A DNA stretch of 48,310 nucleotides, from positions 1 to 48,310 of the forward strand of contig JAKSIG010000022.1 of assembly GCA_024398955.1 (NCBI GenBank). Direction: 5' to 3'. Below are positions 7,275-14,377 of this stretch, in pieces. The notes beneath the pieces were generated by a model. It was not told where the DNA came from. It searched no databases and worked only from the letters and a program-made list of their open reading frames with translations. Within the stretch, counting starts at the first letter, position 1. Every line of letters starts with the position of its first letter. Made by a program: the position numbers and the translations under genes. The DNA comes from Fibrobacter sp. (GTDB lineage Bacteria > Fibrobacterota > Fibrobacteria > Fibrobacterales > Fibrobacteraceae).

Positions 7275-7450
7275 AGGCTTATCCTAATTCTATATAATTT
7301 CCCAATAATAAGATAACCCGTTACAACCAAAATATGGACTCTTTGTCCAAAACCCCTTTGCAAAAAATGCAAAGGAATCGCAAAGGAAGGGTGTGCCGAA
7401 GCCGTATTCAGAACCTAAATTATGAACATAACATAAACCACACCACAAAA

Positions 7451-7480
7451 GTCCTAGGGAAGTGCCCTAGGGCTTTTTTC
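7451..7480 (+). terminator. Strong terminator just upstream of the DMT transporter gene
   Basis: CCTAGGG (7453-7459), loop AAGTG, CCCTAGG (7465-7471), then GC and six T. It ends 13 bp before the ATG at 7493. No ORF lies before it on this strand; 7275-7450 holds small hairpins (GGAC/GTCC at 7337-7349; CCTTTGCA/TGCAAAGG at 7355-7375). Either a short RNA ends here or the hairpin insulates or attenuates the transporter gene. Confidence 0.75.
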
Positions 7481-7488
7481 TATTTTTG
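7481..7488 (+). promoter_or_regulatory. TAnnTTTG box (TATTTTTG), 4 bp from the ATG
   Basis: This exact match to the Bacteroides-type -7 consensus TAnnTTTG follows the terminator T-run directly and precedes the DMT start by 4 bases. No Shine-Dalgarno sequence is present. It would give a leaderless or nearly leaderless transcript. Confidence 0.4.
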
Positions 7489-7492
7489 CGCC

Positions 7493-8407
7493 ATGGCCAA
7501 CATTGGATATAGTTTTTTACTGGTTTTAGCGGCGTTCATCTGGGGAACCACCTTTGTGGCCCAGGCCGAGGGGAATTCTGCAGGGCCCTTCGTTTTTACC
7601 TGCGCCAGAAACTTTATCGCAACGGGACTGCTGTTTGGTCTGGCCAAGATTTTGGACAGTTTCGGCAAAAGCCCGAGGCGACCCGTTACCGCTGCAGACC
7701 GCAGGAAGCTTTGGAGGGCGGGCGTCTTATGCGGGTTGGCGCTGGCCTGCGGCACCAACTTTCAGCAGCTGGGACTGTTTTTGGGGACTTCTGCCGGAAA
7801 ATCCGGATTTTTGACCACCTGTTACATTATTCTGGTGCCGGTGCTGAGCTTTTTTATTGGCAAGAAGGTTTCACTAAAGAACTGGGCCTGCGTGGGCATT
7901 ACCCTGGCGGGGCTTTACCTGCTGTGCATTAAGGACGGATTTTCGGTGGAGCCTTCGGACGGGGTGCTGTTGCTTTGCGCCCTTAGCTTTGCGGTGCAGA
8001 TCCTGATTATCGACAGGTTCGGGCCCGACGTGGACAACGTTCGACTTTCGGCTATCCAGTGCCTGGTGGCCTGCGTGTTGAGCGCCTTCCCCATGTTCTT
8101 TGTAGACATGGGGCATTCTGCGGTTGGATTTTGGCAGGCGGTTGAAATTTACTCCCACGGGGCCGCCTGGGTTCCGCTGCTGTATGCGGCAGTGCTTTCG
8201 AGCGGGGTGGCTTTTACCCTGCAGATTGTGGCGCAGAACAAGATTAAGCCAACGGTGGCATCGCTCCTGATGAGTCTGGAATCCGTTTTTGCGGTTTTAG
8301 GCGGCTGGGCGGTGTTGGGCGAGCAACTGAGCCTTCGAGAAGCCGCCGGCTGCGCCGTCATGATGGCTGCAGTAATCCTAGCCCAAATAAACTTCGAGAA
8401 GAAATAA
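7493..8407 (+). CDS. EamA/DMT family transporter
   Basis: 304 residues from the ATG at 7493; an upstream extension to 7334 would read through a terminator hairpin and is rejected. About ten hydrophobic segments form two EamA halves: the first opens LAAFIWGTTFVAQAEG, and the second has the family-typical late motif VASLLMSLESVFAVLGGWAVLGEQLS. Such proteins are inner-membrane drug/metabolite exporters, often for amino acids or their derivatives; the substrate cannot be read from sequence. The gene stands alone on its strand, with a TAnnTTTG box upstream and a hairpin cluster downstream. Confidence 0.9.
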   Translation: MANIGYSFLLVLAAFIWGTTFVAQAEGNSAGPFVFTCARNFIATGLLFGLAKILDSFGKSPRRPVTAADRRKLWRAGVLCGLALACGTNFQQLGLFLGTSAGKSGFLTTCYIILVPVLSFFIGKKVSLKNWACVGITLAGLYLLCIKDGFSVEPSDGVLLLCALSFAVQILIIDRFGPDVDNVRLSAIQCLVACVLSAFPMFFVDMGHSAVGFWQAVEIYSHGAAWVPLLYAAVLSSGVAFTLQIVAQNKIKPTVASLLMSLESVFAVLGGWAVLGEQLSLREAAGCAVMMAAVILAQINFEKK

Positions 8408-8410
8408 AAA

Positions 8411-8620
8411 AGTAGGGCGCGAGCCCGCCTTTGCATCAAAAAAAGATATCATCCTGATTCTAGGGGAGGAGTCTAGAGCGGACAGCACTTGGCAACTTCG
8501 TTGCCTTAGTGCGCATGGTCCCCGAATGGGGAGGAGGGCGCGAGCCCCCTTACTACTTCAGAAACAGTATTATCCCTACTCTAGGGGAGGAGTCTAGAGG
8601 AGGGCGCAAGCCCTCCTCTA
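8411..8620. repeat. Cluster of hairpins with GNRA-type loops
   Basis: Three hairpins share the core GGGC-GCRA-GCCC: 8415-8426, one near 8536, and 8595-8620 with an 11-bp perfect stem and GCAA loop. A 28-bp repeat (8451-8478, 8572-8599; core CTAGGGGAGGAGTCTAGAG) occurs twice. A two-step hairpin GCACT/AGTGC enclosing GGCAAC/GTTGCC lies at 8485-8512. No credible gene is present. The GCAA-loop hairpin near 4968 is of the same style. Confidence 0.75.
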
Positions 8621-8627
8621 CAACTAA

Positions 8628-8659
8628 AAAAGTCGCTTATCTTTCGATAAGCGACTTTT
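8628..8659. terminator. Terminator next to tRNA-Leu
   Basis: Fourteen-bp perfect stem AAAAGTCGCTTATC / GATAAGCGACTTTT with loop TTTC. It starts 4 bp beyond the 3' end of the minus-strand tRNA and also works in the forward direction. Confidence 0.85.
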
Positions 8660-8662
8660 CAG

Positions 8663-8746
8663 TGCGGATGAGAGGACTTGAACCTCCATGCCCTCGCAGG
8701 CACTAGAACCTGAATCTAGCGTGTCTACCAGTTCCACCACATCCGC
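8663..8746 (-). tRNA. tRNA-Leu (CAG)
   Basis: 84 nt. On the minus strand the acceptor stem GCGGATG (5') pairs with CATCCGC, discriminator A; the CCA end is not encoded. The D-arm contains TGGTAGACAC, the anticodon stem CTAGA/TCTAG holds loop TTCAGGT with anticodon CAG, a long variable arm follows (TGCCTGCGAGGGCA), and the T-arm contains GGTTCAAGTCC. The long variable arm confirms a class II tRNA. A TTGACA box lies at 8783-8788 (minus strand), about 37 bases upstream, and a strong terminator follows. Confidence 0.95.
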
Positions 8747-8808
8747 GTGGGGTAGCCCAAATTTTGAAAATTATTGCCTATTTGTCAAGGGTGGCAAGCC
8801 ATTTTTCT

Positions 8809-9561
8809 TTATTTTTCTTTAAAAACTTCTAGAATCCAATCCAGATGGCGATTTTTCCAGTAGGACCAGTCGTGTTCTCCGGCGGGATCGAACTTGAGGT
8901 CGCAGCGGGCGCCCGAACCGTTTGCGGAACCGCCGCCTACCCCATCGCAGAACTGCGTTATCCAGGGAACGGTGGCGTCGGCAGGGTAAAGACGGTCTGA
9001 CCCGCCTTGCAGAAACCTCCAGCGGCCAGCCTGCAGGCGGGACTCTGCCGCGATCTGCTGCGGCTCCCCGAAGGAAGCGCCGTAGGAGCTGACGAGGATG
9101 CGGGCGGCCACCTGCCTTTTTCCCCAGAGGGAGTACGTAATGGCCCCGAGGGCGCCGTCGGAAACGCCCAGCAGGTAGACTGAATCCACAGGTAGACCGC
9201 GGCGGCCGGCAATGGAATCCAGCGCGGCGTCTACCCACCCCATGGCGACTGGCGTTACCCAATGGTCCTGTTTGCAGGCGGAGGGGCTTATGACGATATA
9301 ATCCGGAAGCAGCTCGCTTAAGTCGTTTCCGGCCACAAGTCCCTTGCTGCAGTTGTTGCTGGTCATGCCCCCATGGAACCACACGACTACCGGCTGATGG
9401 CTTTTAGGCTTTACGTTCCATACGCCCACCTGGCTCTGCCTGAAGGAGTTTGCAGAAACAACCTGCAGTGTATCCTGGGAGGCGTAAACCTCCCCCATTG
9501 CCATTAAAAAAATAACGAAAAATGCCGCAGGAACCTGCGGCAGAAAATCCCGAAATTTCAT
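8809..9561 (-). CDS. Secreted alpha/beta hydrolase (esterase-like)
   Basis: 250 residues with a signal peptide (cleavage near VYAS, residue 28). Motifs: VVVWFHGGM (oxyanion-hole region, near 58-66); nucleophile elbow GVSDG with Ser134; likely acid Asp189 (GGSDRLYP); likely base His230 (GEHDWSYW). The order and spacing fit a complete catalytic triad. Cys71, Cys96, Cys205 and Cys220 could form disulfides in the periplasm. The fold recalls PHB depolymerase/feruloyl esterase-like enzymes, which would suit a fibre degrader, but the substrate is not shown. It is the last gene of a three-gene operon; its ATG overlaps the previous TGA (ATGA). Confidence 0.8.
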   Translation of the reverse strand: MKFRDFLPQVPAAFFVIFLMAMGEVYASQDTLQVVSANSFRQSQVGVWNVKPKSHQPVVVWFHGGMTSNNCSKGLVAGNDLSELLPDYIVISPSACKQDHWVTPVAMGWVDAALDSIAGRRGLPVDSVYLLGVSDGALGAITYSLWGKRQVAARILVSSYGASFGEPQQIAAESRLQAGRWRFLQGGSDRLYPADATVPWITQFCDGVGGGSANGSGARCDLKFDPAGEHDWSYWKNRHLDWILEVFKEK

Positions 9562-10088
9562 CGATAAAGATCCCGTTTTTTAACGAGCCACATAACCAGA
9601 AGCACCAGCGAAAGGAGCGTCATGCCGCCAACGATTCCGCAACCGATAAAGGCGTAGTAAACCTGGTAATCCATGACCAGGTCGTCAAAATCCATTTCGC
9701 CATCCATCGAAGAAATGGAGTGGACTACAAACAAATTATTCTTGGCCCTGGCAGCAGAAATCTGCAGGGGAACGTCGCCGGCATTCATGGCCGCAAAGCT
9801 AAACCAGTCGGACATGTCGTCCATCATTTCTTTGGATGCGTACAGCACAAAGTCGGCCTTGTCGTCGCCGTTGATCTGAAAGATTGTCTTGTCGAAAAAG
9901 GGTATGTCGCTTCCGCCAAAAACACTGGGAATGGCCGCATGGGTCACCGTTCCGTAAAACAGCTTGTCTTCTTGGGTCAGTGCCTTTAGGGCAGGCACCA
10001 TATAAGACATAATCCAGCCGGCTAGGAACAGCAGCAAGATGGAAAAGTGCAAATAGGCAGGCTTGCGAGATGTGTAGAACTTAATCAT
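9558..10088 (-). CDS. Two-TM membrane protein, function unknown
   Basis: 176 residues: an N-terminal membrane helix (about 13-33), an extracytoplasmic domain with an acidic stretch (DGEMDFDDLVMDY), and a C-terminal membrane helix (about 144-168) followed by KKRDLYR, so both ends probably face the cytoplasm. No family recognised. It lies between the larger two-TM protein and the secreted hydrolase with tight spacing (5 bp before, 4-bp overlap after). I infer an envelope complex or assembly partner of the hydrolase. Confidence 0.7.
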   Translation of the reverse strand: MIKFYTSRKPAYLHFSILLLFLAGWIMSYMVPALKALTQEDKLFYGTVTHAAIPSVFGGSDIPFFDKTIFQINGDDKADFVLYASKEMMDDMSDWFSFAAMNAGDVPLQISAARAKNNLFVVHSISSMDGEMDFDDLVMDYQVYYAFIGCGIVGGMTLLSLVLLVMWLVKKRDLYR

Positions 10089-10093
10089 AAAAC

Positions 10094-10906
10094 CTATTGA
10101 TCGGTATTTTTAGAACGGAAGATAAAGAAAAATGTAGAAAGTAAAAGGACAAGGCTCAAAAAGTAGAAGGCCATGGGAATCTTTGACTTCAAGGAAATTT
10201 CATCGAGATTCTGGCTGCGGAAAAATTGCATCATGTCTTCGCAGTAGACAATGGCCATGGCGTTATCGAAGCGGCTCCAGGCCAGGGCAAGTTCCTCGTT
10301 TTCGCGCATCAGGAGATTCAGGCTGCCACGCAGGGAATCCGGAACGGCAGCCACTTCGGTTGCGTTCAGGGAGCCAAGCCCCACCATGTAGCCCGCCCGC
10401 ATAGAATCCATGACAGCCATGACCTTTTGGCGAAGTTGCGCGTCTAGCCCGTTGACCTGCCCGACGGCGTTTTCAAAATTCTGGAACCACGCCATACGGC
10501 CCGTGGTGTAACGGCGCATTCCGGCGGACTTGCTCAGGACTTCGCGGGTAAAGCGCTGTTCCGTTTCTATGGAGGGGGCGTTCAGCCCGAGTCCGCGGAT
10601 TTCGGCCATTTCCTTGGAGAACGACATTGCCATTTCTCGCAGGTTCATGGTCAGAGTCTGCACGACCAAAGAATCACCGCCAAAGCCAATGCGGACCCGC
10701 TCCATGTTGCGCATGGTATAGGATTCCTGCAGCTGGTAGTCTGTAAGGGACTTCATGTAGCGGGAATAAATGATGATCTGCGGTTTTTGCGAAAAATAGA
10801 ACAGCACCGTAAGGCCCACCGTAACGGCGAGCACCAGCCAGACCCAAGGCGTGCGGACACGGGTATTAAAGGTTCTGGCAAGCTGTTTATTCTTAATCTC
10901 GATCAC
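10094..10906 (-). CDS. Two-TM membrane protein with long helical extracytoplasmic domain
   Basis: 270 residues from a GTG start at 10906 (MIEIKNKQ); no in-frame ATG lies close by. One N-terminal membrane helix (about 22-42), a long helical soluble region (45-235), and a C-terminal membrane helix (about 245-264) followed by RSKNTDQ. The shape recalls four-helix-bundle sensor domains, but no signalling output domain is present. First gene of the operon. It diverges from the MORN lipoprotein gene with only 34 bp between starts, so the two promoters must overlap. Function not recognised. Confidence 0.7.
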   Translation of the reverse strand: MIEIKNKQLARTFNTRVRTPWVWLVLAVTVGLTVLFYFSQKPQIIIYSRYMKSLTDYQLQESYTMRNMERVRIGFGGDSLVVQTLTMNLREMAMSFSKEMAEIRGLGLNAPSIETEQRFTREVLSKSAGMRRYTTGRMAWFQNFENAVGQVNGLDAQLRQKVMAVMDSMRAGYMVGLGSLNATEVAAVPDSLRGSLNLLMRENEELALAWSRFDNAMAIVYCEDMMQFFRSQNLDEISLKSKIPMAFYFLSLVLLLSTFFFIFRSKNTDQ

Positions 10907-10940
10907 ATTTAGAAATTACCTTTTTTCTACTTTGGTTGTT

Positions 10941-12260
10941 ATGAAGTCATTCCTTTTTGCATCGTTTTCGGCCCTTTTTCTGCTGGCGGGTTGCACAGTG
11001 GAGCGCGCAACCGAGCAAATCGTAGCTACCCACGCCAACGGAGCCAAGAAAACATCCCTGTGGGTTTACCCCGACGGCGAGATTCTGAAGCGGAACGAAT
11101 GGTATACCGACGGCATCAAGGAACTTGAAATCCCTTACAAGAACAATGAGCCCCACGGCGAATTCAAGCGCTGGACCGGTTACGGCGACGTGGCCATGAT
11201 CGGCGAATACAAACAAGGTAAAAGACACGGCACCTGGACCAGCTACTACACCGCAAACCTGAACAGCCGAAAAAAAGAAGCAGTTCGGTACTACAAGGAC
11301 GATCATGCTATCGGGAATTGGGAAGGCTGGTTTTATAACGAGACTAAGGCCTTCGAAGAGCACTACAGCGACAACGGAGATTCTATTGGTCTATGGAAGC
11401 GCTGGAACGAAGACGGCTCGCTGGCCCTAGAAAATTCCTGCTTTGCTCAAATGGAGTCGGGATTCTTTAGGCAGTACAGTTTCAAGGGAATCCTGGAATA
11501 TGAATACCACTGCAGGTTCGGCAAAAAAGACGGACAGCGCCTGGAGTATTATGACGACGGCAAGAAGTTGAAAGTCCGCGAAAGTTGGGCCGGCAACATC
11601 TTGAATGGTCTGCGGGAAACGTACTCTGGCGAAGGCGTCGTGCTGAAGCGGGAATTCTGGAGGAACGGCCTGCGGGATTCCCTATGGCAGTGGTTTGACG
11701 CCGACGGAACGAAAATTGCTGAAACGATTTTGAAGGGGGCGCAAGGGGACGCGGTGTCTGGCGGAGCGCTGGCTGGTGCGCAGGTCGCAGGTTCTAGCCG
11801 CACAGACTTCGGAGTTTGCGGAAGCGCTGTTTGCGCCGAGTCTACCTTCGTAATGAATGACGCCGGCGAATTCGTTCTGGATGGAACCTTATGGTTTATG
11901 CGGGAGGGAAAGAACCTGCGGTACGAAGAAAGCTGGGAGCAGGGCGACATTAAGGTCAGCCGCAGTTTTTACCCCGATGCGGCAATAGAAGATTCCGCAG
12001 GTTCTTCTGCAGGTTCTTCTGCAAATGACGCCGCCCCCGCGAACTACACGACAATTGCATCCGAAGGTTTCTGGAAAGATGGCAAGCGCCACGGCATCTG
12101 GCGCAACTGGTACCGCAGCGGAATCCTGCGTGACTCCCTCAGCTACGTTGCCGGAGAACGAGTTGGCGAACAGTTCAGCTATGACTCCACCGGCAAGCTT
12201 ACCATTCACAAAACCGAGAACGGCAAGAACCGACCCGTTATCATGCACATCCCGCAGTAA
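10941..12260 (+). CDS. Lipoprotein with MORN/YwqK-type repeats
   Basis: 439 residues from the ATG at 10941, chosen because MKSFLFASFSALFLLAGC is a textbook lipoprotein signal (lipobox LAGC). The rest is a string of MORN-like repeats of the form G-x-W-x-x-(W/Y)-(Y/F)-x-x-(D/S)-G: GTWTSYY, GNWEGWFY, GLWKRWNEDG, GQRLEYYDDG, SLWQWFDADG, GIWRNWYRSG. Such repeats occur in proteins annotated as YwqK-family antitoxins, but here the lipobox points to an envelope structural or binding role. A short AGSSAGSS repeat interrupts near residue 355. The TACTTTG box at 10928-10934 is a likely near-leaderless promoter. No toxin neighbour is seen. Confidence 0.8.
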   Translation: MKSFLFASFSALFLLAGCTVERATEQIVATHANGAKKTSLWVYPDGEILKRNEWYTDGIKELEIPYKNNEPHGEFKRWTGYGDVAMIGEYKQGKRHGTWTSYYTANLNSRKKEAVRYYKDDHAIGNWEGWFYNETKAFEEHYSDNGDSIGLWKRWNEDGSLALENSCFAQMESGFFRQYSFKGILEYEYHCRFGKKDGQRLEYYDDGKKLKVRESWAGNILNGLRETYSGEGVVLKREFWRNGLRDSLWQWFDADGTKIAETILKGAQGDAVSGGALAGAQVAGSSRTDFGVCGSAVCAESTFVMNDAGEFVLDGTLWFMREGKNLRYEESWEQGDIKVSRSFYPDAAIEDSAGSSAGSSANDAAPANYTTIASEGFWKDGKRHGIWRNWYRSGILRDSLSYVAGERVGEQFSYDSTGKLTIHKTENGKNRPVIMHIPQ

Positions 12261-12528
12261 CCCACCCGACGCGCCCCGCACATCTTCCTCCCGATGCGTC
12301 CCGCCTTCTCGGGAACAAAACAATTGCGCAAAAGCCCTTGACGTTAATGGAGCGATTTACAGTCATCACGATTCGACACGCATAAAATGCGTGGAGATAA
12401 AATCTGCTTTGGAAAGGGGAGCAAGGCCTGCCCCTAAGCGAACAATCCGCGAAGCGGCCTTGTGAGCGTGGGAGCAGGCCTTGCGGACCGCACCCGCGAT
12501 AAAAATATTTTCTACATTTTGCCGCACT
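12261..12528 (+). promoter_or_regulatory. pheS upstream region with long inverted repeat
   Basis: No gene. GCAAGGCCTGC (12420-12430) is the exact reverse complement of GCAGGCCTTGC (12473-12483), with an inner CCGC/GCGG hairpin. A further hairpin CACGCAT/ATGCGTG sits at 12377-12393. A TACATTTTG box (12513-12521) stands 7 bp before the pheS ATG. The structure could be a leader control element, or simply a terminator/repeat for the MORN gene if transcription starts at the box. Confidence 0.4.
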
Positions 12529-13551
12529 ATGAGTGAAGCTATTAATAATGTAAAACAGGCATTTGACGCAGAACTTGCGCAAACTGACCTTACTAATCAG
12601 GAAGCCGTCAACAATCTCCGCGTGAAGTACCTGGGCAAGAAGGGTCTCGTTACCGACCTGATGAAGCAGATGGGTACCCTTCCTCCCGAAGAAAAGCCGG
12701 CTTTCGGCAAGCTCGTCAACGAACTTAAGGTGGCCGTCTCCGAAGAAATCGAAAAGGCCATCGCTACCGCCAACGAAGCCGCCCTCCAGAAGAAACTTTC
12801 CAGCGGCAGCGTCGACGTATCCCTCCCCGGCGCAGGCATTCCGGCTGGCTCGACCCACCCGCTGTACGACGTCCGCGAAGAAATCATCGACTTCTTCAGC
12901 CAGATGGGCTTTGAAGTGGACTTCGGTCGCGACATCGAAACCGACTGGTACAACTTCGAAGCATTGAACACTCCTCCCGACCACCCGTCCCGCGACATGC
13001 AGGACACCTTCTACGTGGACGACAAGGTAATGCTCCGTACCCACACCAGTGGTACCCAGATCCATTACATGGAAACCCACAAGCCGCCTTTCCGCATGAT
13101 TGCTCCGGGCCACGTGTTCCGCGTCGACAACGATGCCACCCACGCTCCCATGTTCCAGCAGTGCGAAGGCCTCGTCGTAGACGAAAACATTTCCTTTGCC
13201 GACCTGAAGGGCGTTCTTCAGGTGTTCATGAACAAGCTCTTTGGCGAAGGCGTCAAGACCCGTTTCCGCCCCAGCTTCTTCCCCTTCACGGAACCTTCCG
13301 CTGAAATGGACGTGAGCTGCGTGTTCTGCGGTGGTGAAGGCTGCCGTCGTTGCAAGGGCACCGGCTGGATGGAAATCGGCGGCTGCGGCTCCGTGGACCC
13401 CAACGTGTTCAAGAACTGCGGTATCGATGGCGAAAAGTACACCGGCTTTGCATTCGGCTTCGGTCTGGACCGTATCGCCATGCTGCGCCACGCTATTCCG
13501 GAAATTGGCTTGCTTACCGGCAACGACCAGCGCTTCCTGGACCAGTTTTAA
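12529..13551 (+). CDS. pheS: Phenylalanine--tRNA ligase alpha subunit
   Basis: 340 residues, standard PheS length, from the ATG at 12529. It has the N-terminal coiled-coil region and the class II catalytic core: motif 1 region HPLYDVREEIIDFF; motif 2 region LRTHTSGTQ and FRVDNDATHAPMF; PSFFPFTEPSAEMD; and motif 3 GFGLDRIAMLRH near the C-terminus. A cysteine cluster CVFCGGEGCRRC (CxxC-x4-CxxC) sits in the core, as in PheS of several phyla, and may bind zinc. It charges tRNA-Phe together with PheT; pheT is not adjacent, since the next gene is a convergent barrel protein. Confidence 0.97.
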   Translation: MSEAINNVKQAFDAELAQTDLTNQEAVNNLRVKYLGKKGLVTDLMKQMGTLPPEEKPAFGKLVNELKVAVSEEIEKAIATANEAALQKKLSSGSVDVSLPGAGIPAGSTHPLYDVREEIIDFFSQMGFEVDFGRDIETDWYNFEALNTPPDHPSRDMQDTFYVDDKVMLRTHTSGTQIHYMETHKPPFRMIAPGHVFRVDNDATHAPMFQQCEGLVVDENISFADLKGVLQVFMNKLFGEGVKTRFRPSFFPFTEPSAEMDVSCVFCGGEGCRRCKGTGWMEIGGCGSVDPNVFKNCGIDGEKYTGFAFGFGLDRIAMLRHAIPEIGLLTGNDQRFLDQF

Positions 13552-13565
13552 GCGCTTCGCGCAGT

Positions 13566-13593
13566 TACGAATTATGAGTTATGAATTATGAGA
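13566..13593. repeat. heptamer tandem repeat island after pheS
   Basis: Four 7-mers: TACGAAT, TATGAGT, TATGAAT, TATGAGA. Same type as 40-67 and 401-428, 12 kb away. It begins 15 bp after the pheS stop. Confidence 0.8.
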
Positions 13594-13615
13594 TTATAGC
13601 TTGTAGTTGACGTTT

Positions 13616-13644
13616 AAGGCCTTGCTTTTTGAGCGAGGCCTTTT
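13616..13644. terminator. Bidirectional terminator between pheS and the barrel gene
   Basis: AAGGCCTTGC (13616-13625) pairs with GCGAGGCCTT (13633-13642) with one G-U pair, followed by TTTT. The A-rich left side lets it serve the minus-strand gene ending at 13676. Confidence 0.75.
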
Positions 13645-13675
13645 CATTTACATTCCTTATAAAAATAGCATTGGG

Positions 13676-14293
13676 CTACTTAAGGAACCAATAGCTAAAG
13701 CCCAGCTGGAACTTGATCATCTGGGACAAGCAGCCAACATCATCCTTGTCGAACATGTTCATAAACATATAGGCAAATCGCAAATTCAGTTCTACGGACT
13801 CGTTAAATTCCAGGCCCATGCCGAGCGAAAATCCAAGCTGGAACAGATTAGTCGACTTAACGTCAAACCACTTTTCGGAATAGATATCATAATACTTAGA
13901 AAGCAGGTTAAACGCCATGACCGGGCCCGCCTCGCCCACCGTGTTCTGCGTCGGCTTAAACCTTGCGTACACAGGGACTTCTAGATAAAGTAACGAAAGG
14001 ACTTCATCTTCTAGGCCACCTTCTGGGCCAGCAATGCGCCTTGACGCACGAAAGTCTCGATAGCTCAGGCCAACCGCAGTTCTTATGGACAAATCAGGCA
14101 TAATGGCATAGGCGCCATCAATACTGAACGAGCCTTCGTAGCCTGCAGAACTCGGAACAAATTCAGGAGAATCACCAACAGTACTTGTAAGGCCGCCACC
14201 GACAGCAGCACCCGCACGAAAGTTCGCGGCAAAGGCACAACAGGAAACAAGCACCACAACAGATATTGTATTACGTATAAAATGCATAGTCAA
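13676..14293 (-). CDS. Outer-membrane beta-barrel protein
   Basis: 205 residues (or 203 from the second Met). Signal peptide with a likely AFA cleavage near residue 22. The body is made of alternating beta strands, and the C-terminus QLGFSYWFLK has the aromatic end typical of outer-membrane barrels. The size suits an 8-strand barrel of the OmpA/PorT-like kind. It is not part of the polysaccharide operon, which ends in its own terminator 36 bp upstream. Function unknown. Confidence 0.75.
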   Translation of the reverse strand: MTMHFIRNTISVVVLVSCCAFAANFRAGAAVGGGLTSTVGDSPEFVPSSAGYEGSFSIDGAYAIMPDLSIRTAVGLSYRDFRASRRIAGPEGGLEDEVLSLLYLEVPVYARFKPTQNTVGEAGPVMAFNLLSKYYDIYSEKWFDVKSTNLFQLGFSLGMGLEFNESVELNLRFAYMFMNMFDKDDVGCLSQMIKFQLGFSYWFLK

Positions 14294-14324
14294 TTAGAGT
14301 TTCTTGAACACATAATATATACTG

Positions 14325-14350
14325 AAAAAGCCACGGTATAAAACCGTGGC
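14325..14350 (-). terminator. Terminator of the polysaccharide operon
   Basis: GCCACGGT (14330-14337) pairs with ACCGTGGC (14343-14350). On the minus strand it is followed by TTTTT. It lies 27 bp after the manC stop. Confidence 0.85.
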
Positions 14351-14377
14351 ATTTTTCTTTAAGCTAAATCACAAAGC

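Noticed and set aside
7334..7492. N-terminal extension of the DMT transporter
   Set aside because: It reads through a strong terminator and is polar and unlike the family; the inner ATG starts the first membrane helix.
8509..8706. Small forward ORF ending in the tRNA-Leu gene
   Set aside because: Its coding is hairpin repeats plus the reverse complement of the tRNA; no independent support.
10941..12260. Toxin-antitoxin locus suggested by YwqK-like repeats
   Set aside because: The protein is a lipoprotein with a clear lipobox, and no toxin gene lies next to it.
12241..13491. Long frame antisense to pheS
   Set aside because: Shadow frame; pheS on the other strand has all family motifs.
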